This document shows, piece after piece, positions 59,126 to 64,000 of a stretch of 64,000 nt of DNA; positions within the stretch are counted from its first letter, which is position 1; every line of letters starts with the position of its first letter. This DNA is from Sphagnum compactum. Its lineage: Eukaryota > Bryophyta > Sphagnopsida > Sphagnales. The notes beneath the pieces were generated by a model, which worked only from the letters and a program-made list of their open reading frames with translations, was not told where the DNA came from and did not search any database. The position numbers and the translations under genes were made by a program. The DNA lies in NCBI GenBank assembly GCA_965153455.1, contig OZ234498.1, positions 6,448,001 through 6,512,000 of the forward strand, in the 5' to 3' direction.

Positions 59126-62100
59126 AAACAATATTTTTATGCTTGTGCAAATTTCTACACTTGAAGAAGTAGGTTGCTGGAACTTTTGGATTGAAGGACG
59201 TGAATGATATGTTATCTAAGAATGTCAAGTTTGTAAGCATTTACGGGCTTGAAACTAGGACTAGATTTTTTTCAGAAAAAAACATGGAGCTATACATAAT
59301 TTTAACAAAGTAATGCCCATTTTATTTTCTTTGGATATGTTTTGTGAAATGTTTTATAATCTATTGTTGTGTAGGTTTGTAATTGTTTTTTCTGTGTTTT
59401 ATTTTGTTGTGTAGGTATAAAATAACATCCACAAGATAAGTTAATGGAAATTTCGATTAGAGTATCGAATTAGAAATACGTTGACATGGTATTGATTTTG
59501 CTCATTGGTGCTTGAGGATTTTTTATGTTGTCTACTAGTTATGAGAAATTGGTCGGATGTTTTGGTTAATGGTTTACAATCAAGTCTCCAAGCATTGAAA
59601 TTTGACTTACAAATTCATGGATCTATTTTATCTTCTAATGCTTCACATTGATGCAAGCAAAGTTACATGCTTGTTTTTTGTAATGTATAATCTTGTTACA
59701 AAGCATCATGTAACAGTTTATAGTCAACACAAAAAACTTGTAGCTTTCATGTTCTAATCAATTAGGAATACATCAAAGCAAGTTTAATATGATCCTTGTC
59801 AAACAATGTCTTATTGTAATGTTGTTTTCAATTTTGAATTTGAACATCTACTATTTCATCTTGTTTTATCTTGGAATATCTCAACTATTAGTTTTGTAAA
59901 AAAAAATTTGTTAGTTTCTTTATATCGGGTAATGCCTTCATCCACATATCTATGAGATGACAAAGAAGATTCCAAAAAACTTTTAAATGTAAAGTAAAGC
60001 CCCAAGGCTGGGGCATTCTCACAATAACAACTCACCTCCCCCCCTCCCCAAGGTTGAAGGTTTAGCGCTTGTTATTTTGGGAATGCCCCCCCCTAACACT
60101 TTACTTAACACAAAAACCATTATAGTAAATTGTTTTATTATGACCTTCGAAGGGTATCAAATGGGTAGCCTACATTTATTACAATAAAAAATTTAAATTT
60201 TTGTACTTGAAAGATATTTTTCTAGTATTTGCCGAATATCACATCAAAATGGAAAATGCCTCCTCTCAATATATGAGTTATTACTTATTATCAGTGTTGG
60301 GCAATTCTTACCTTTTTGAAAGAACTGTTGATTTCAATTATTTGAAAAGTTAAAAGAGAACTAGTTTTTTTTTTCAAATATGATACTTTAATTGGTTTTC
60401 AAATTATCGTTAAAAATAAAATTATCAATTTTTAGGCAAAATGGTTCTTAACTTTGATTGCAAGATCTTTTCAATATAGACTAGTTTGGCATGTGCCATT
60501 GGCCCAAGTGTTACAACATTTTCAATTGATTTTTCTTTCCAAAACCTGGTTTTTTAGAATTTATTTGAATTTTCAACTATGAAAAGCTCTTAAAAATCAA
60601 TATTTCCCACATTCTGGATCCAAATTTTACCAAATAAATTCCATTAAATCCCTTTCATTGAAATCTTTCCAACAAAATCAAAGGGTGAAAATCCATTAAA
60701 GTGTACCACATAGGATGAAAAGAGTTTAGTTTATTATAATCCTTTTTACCCTATATTTCGATCCCCATAAAAAATAATGAATCAAAAGTTGTCAAAAATT
60801 TTAGAAGGATTATATTTTAGATTATTCCAAATCTAGATTTCATCATAATCATCCATAAATATGTCTTACACAATAAAAAAATACTAAGTAAAAAAAAGAA
60901 AAAAAAAGTGACACTATGATAAGATTTTGGTACACCTTCAAAAATTTGCACCCCAATAGCACATTCTAATTCTTTTGAAATTTTCAGCTATGATTTAGTT
61001 TTATTTTCAATGAAAAAATCACTCAATATTCAAGAACTTTTATATCGCAAGTCCAAATGCCATGAAACCAAGCTGATGCACCCCTCTTCCTTGAAAGCTT
61101 TCCAAAGGGACCAAAAACGCGATTTGAAGCATCTTAGTTTGATGGATATCATAAGTACCAAACAAAACAAAAAAAAACAAACAAACAAACAAGCATAGAG
61201 TAACAATTAATCATGTAAAATAAATCATACAATTTTTTTAATTTAATGTTTATTCATCTTAATGGTTTTTAATTTAAAACCATTGACATGTGTAACCTTT
61301 AAATTTAAAAACAGAATTCCATGATGTATATGTAAAAGGGTTGTGGTTTAATGGTTAATGCTTTGTAAGATTTCAAAAAAAATTGAGTTTAAATTCAAAT
61401 TTTTACATGACAATGGGTAAGTATTTCTATATTTAGTTGAGTTTCTATAAACTTATCCAAATATGAAAATCAAACTTGGGATTCATTCGATAGCCTCCAC
61501 GAGTATTAAATTTGAGCTTTTTTGATATTAGATTGGTTTTCAAAGTGTTAGTTCTTATCTATAATGAAAACCTCCAATTTTCAATTTGAGGATTGGCTTG
61601 AAAATCATGTTAATGATATGTACCTGCCCAACATTGGTCCTTATGTTTGATAATGTGCCTTCCCAATACATCTGGAAATTCTTTCTAGGTTTTTATGTCA
61701 AATGTTATGTCAATTCCAACCAAATGAAAACAAAACAAAGTGCATAAATAAAGTTTTAGAACCCTATTTGGAAATATAACTATTACACATTGACTATTAG
61801 TTCATTGAAGATTATTAAAAAAAACCAATTTAAACCACCAAGCTCAACAACCCCATTGTTTTGAAAAAAATAATTGGGCATGCACATAACTATATTTCTT
61901 TGAAAGTAATGATATGTTTCAAACATTTCCATTGGTCCTTTGAAATTTTCACAAACTTACTAGACTTATTATTCATTTAACTATTAATTCATTCAAAATA
62001 ATTTTTAAATGATAATTCAAACCATCAAATCCAACAACATTTTATGTATACACTTGGATACAAGCCTATTCTGGGTAAAAGCATGGTTAGGTGGCTCACG

Positions 62101-64000
62101 TTTGAGATTTTGAAAAATCCACATCTTACATTAACTACAATTCCTGCATCTAAAATAATTACCAAACTATAAATCTTATAATTATCCCTTATGGTTTTGG
62201 TCATAAATATTAATATACCACCTTATAAATATCCCTAAACATGTGATTGGTCAAGAAATTTAGAGAAAAGTTAAAAATTTCAATGTGAAATGGAATACCA
62301 ATTGTAAAAAATGATGAAAATCATGACGAGTTAAATTTTTAAATATGAAAAAAAATTATATTGAAAAAATTTAGTGCATTTTACAATTCATTTTATGGTG
62401 GCCTATTAAATTTTGATATTACTATGACATATTTTTTGAGTCCACATTTTTCATTGTTTGTGTGTGACAAACATAATGTCATCATTTCAAAAGTCCACAA
62501 TGAGTCCATTTTTTTCTTAAACTCATCGATAATTTTTAATAAGATTCTCACTAAAATTTATTGCAACATCAATAATGAAAAATTGAAAATTTTAATGTTT
62601 GATATGATTTTACATTTTAAATTCATCTATAATCCAAAGAAATTACAACTGTGACAGTCAAACAGTCCACCTAATTGTGTTTTCACCCTTTTAGACCTTC
62701 TTTAAATTAATTCACTAATTTTATAATCCTTGTTTGTACACAAACAAGCCTATTCCAAACCCTTTCTATGTAAATACATTACTATTATAACCTTTGTTTG
62801 TATAAACAAACATGATTGTGTGGTTCAATACCTTTTTTCCATTTTACTTTATTGGCCAACATTGAGGGCCATTGATCCTTGTGTTTTCACCTTGTCAAAA
62901 TAAAACTTATTTGACAATTTTTTTAAAAAAGTCCCCACAAAAAAATCTTTGTGTATTCAAAAGAAACCTTCATAGACCTATGTATTATTCATGTTTTGTT
63001 TCCTTCATTAGTTGTACCATTTGTAGTCTTTCACCTTGCAATGGATAAACTTTTGTTTTGTTCTTTACACATACACAAAAAAACACAATATTATGTCAAA
63101 GGAAATATAATTCCATGATTAAAGGGTTGGTTCATTATGACAAAAACATGTTTTTTTTTACCAAAAATCTAGTCCAAAAATGCATAAAATGATAAGCTTC
63201 AAAAAGACCACCCTATCAGTATGGACAAGTTGATTTAGACCCGTCAATATGATTAGGATGATTTTTTTGACAAGTAGAATAGGAGACTATTTGATTGGTC
63301 ATTTTAATTAGTAAACAATGGACCATTTGATTAATCAAATTTTTACCTAAATTTAAATCATTTTTTGGATTATTATAATTTTTTTAAAAAAAATAGGTAG
63401 ATAGTAAATAAGTTCAAATAGGTTGTAAATAAACAAGTACATAAATAAATGGTAGCTTGACTTAATCTACCTTATTTAACCTACATAGTTATCTTAGTTA
63501 GTTAACTTACCTTAATCTTTTAAGCATGCACATAAGTTACAAATATAAGGAATTCATCCCTTCACTTTAACAAAAATAAACCAAGTTTTTACCAATGGAC
63601 ACCACCACCAAAAGGTGCCAAGTCTTGTCAAGTTTTTTATTAAAAATAAAATGGTTTATCCACAATACATAAAAACATTTAAAAGTTTTTTCTTTGTATT
63701 CAAAGGGTAAGAAAATGTTACACAAAATATTTTGCTTAGGTGAAAATAATACATAACATTGTGCTATGTTTTTAGTTCTCCTAACACATTACGCCATGTA
63801 AACGCATGTTACTAGGGCATTATTTCTTTAGATATTCTATCTAAAGTACAATTTCAACATATAGTACTGCATTTTCAACTTTATCATTGTCCAGGTCATC
63901 ATCCCACTCCTCATGGGGTTGACAATATTAAAATGAAGCAAATTACCAAACAAAACCTATGTATCTAAATTTTATCTCCAACCCTTCCTATATTTTTTCA
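59126..64000. other. Gene-poor A+T-rich DNA to the end of the window
   Basis: Very A+T-rich with many homopolymer A and T tracts and a CAAA-type simple repeat near 61160-61195. No coding frame with a recognisable domain and no clear RNA gene. A foldback at 59990-60107 and a tRNA-like pair of boxes near 61340 are reported separately. Confidence 0.45.
59990..60107. repeat. Imperfect foldback with ~40-bp arms
   Basis: The left arm (59990-60030) contains GTAAAGTAAAGCCCC and GGGGCATTCTCACAATAACA. The right arm (60068-60107) contains TTGTTATTTTGGGAATGCCC and ends in ACTTTACTT. Pairing is 19 of 21 in the core and continues, with gaps, to the outer AAGTAAAG/CTTTACTT. The centre is C-rich. The shape fits a small MITE or foldback element. 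Confidence 0.6.

Noticed and set aside
1-64000. CRISPR arrays, bacterial operons, riboswitches or phage genes
   Set aside because: Repeats present are tandem or inverted eukaryotic types without regular spacers, and all recognised genes are intron-containing plant genes or eukaryotic retroelements.

Overview
This is a stretch of nuclear DNA from a land plant. The genes are split by many short GT-AG introns. They include a plastid-type sigma-70 factor with a transit-peptide-like leader, a UBLCP1-type phosphatase, a pirin with a presequence, and a giant VPS13-family lipid-transfer protein. Intergenic DNA is strongly A+T-rich and full of decayed repeats. I cannot name the species. A restriction-like-endonuclease LINE relic and the style of the repeats make a non-flowering plant (fern, lycophyte, bryophyte or gymnosperm) plausible, but that is inference.

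Layout. 1-3.6 kb: two unrecognised protein genes in divergent orientation (143-814 minus, single exon; 1938-3635 plus, five exons). 5.6-9.0 kb, minus: UBLCP1, six exons, with a tandem duplication in intron 1 and a four-unit ~140-bp tandem repeat just upstream of its start. 11.3-14.2 kb, minus: a decayed R2-like non-LTR retrotransposon with N-terminal C2H2 finger, reverse transcriptase, CCHC knuckle and endonuclease remnants. 16.5-18.8 kb, minus: a decayed Ty3/gypsy-like element (gag with three zinc knuckles, protease, broken RT), with a perfect 22-bp-arm hairpin beside it. 21.9-24.9 kb, plus: SIG6-like sigma factor, five exons. 26.3-26.65 kb: a MITE with 20-bp terminal inverted repeats. 27.3-30.0 kb, plus: pirin, eight exons. 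30-39 kb: gene-poor A+T-rich DNA with degenerate tandem repeats, a C15 run and a GC-richer repeat-like island. 39.3-54.3 kb, minus: VPS13-like gene, 18 exons, predicted 3,414 residues. 55.3-64 kb: gene-poor A+T-rich DNA with a second partial copy of the MITE end, a tandem duplication and a foldback.

For five genes I joined exons by hand at splice sites that keep the frame (UBLCP1 336 aa, sigma factor 677 aa, pirin 312 aa, VPS13-like 3,414 aa, unknown protein 256 aa). In every case total exon length is a multiple of three and junctions restore family motifs. The genes show no operon-like relation; they act in separate compartments (nucleus, plastid, probably an organelle for pirin, and membrane contact sites). 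The most noteworthy element is the R2-like LINE relic, because LINEs usually reported in plants are of L1 or RTE type with an APE endonuclease.
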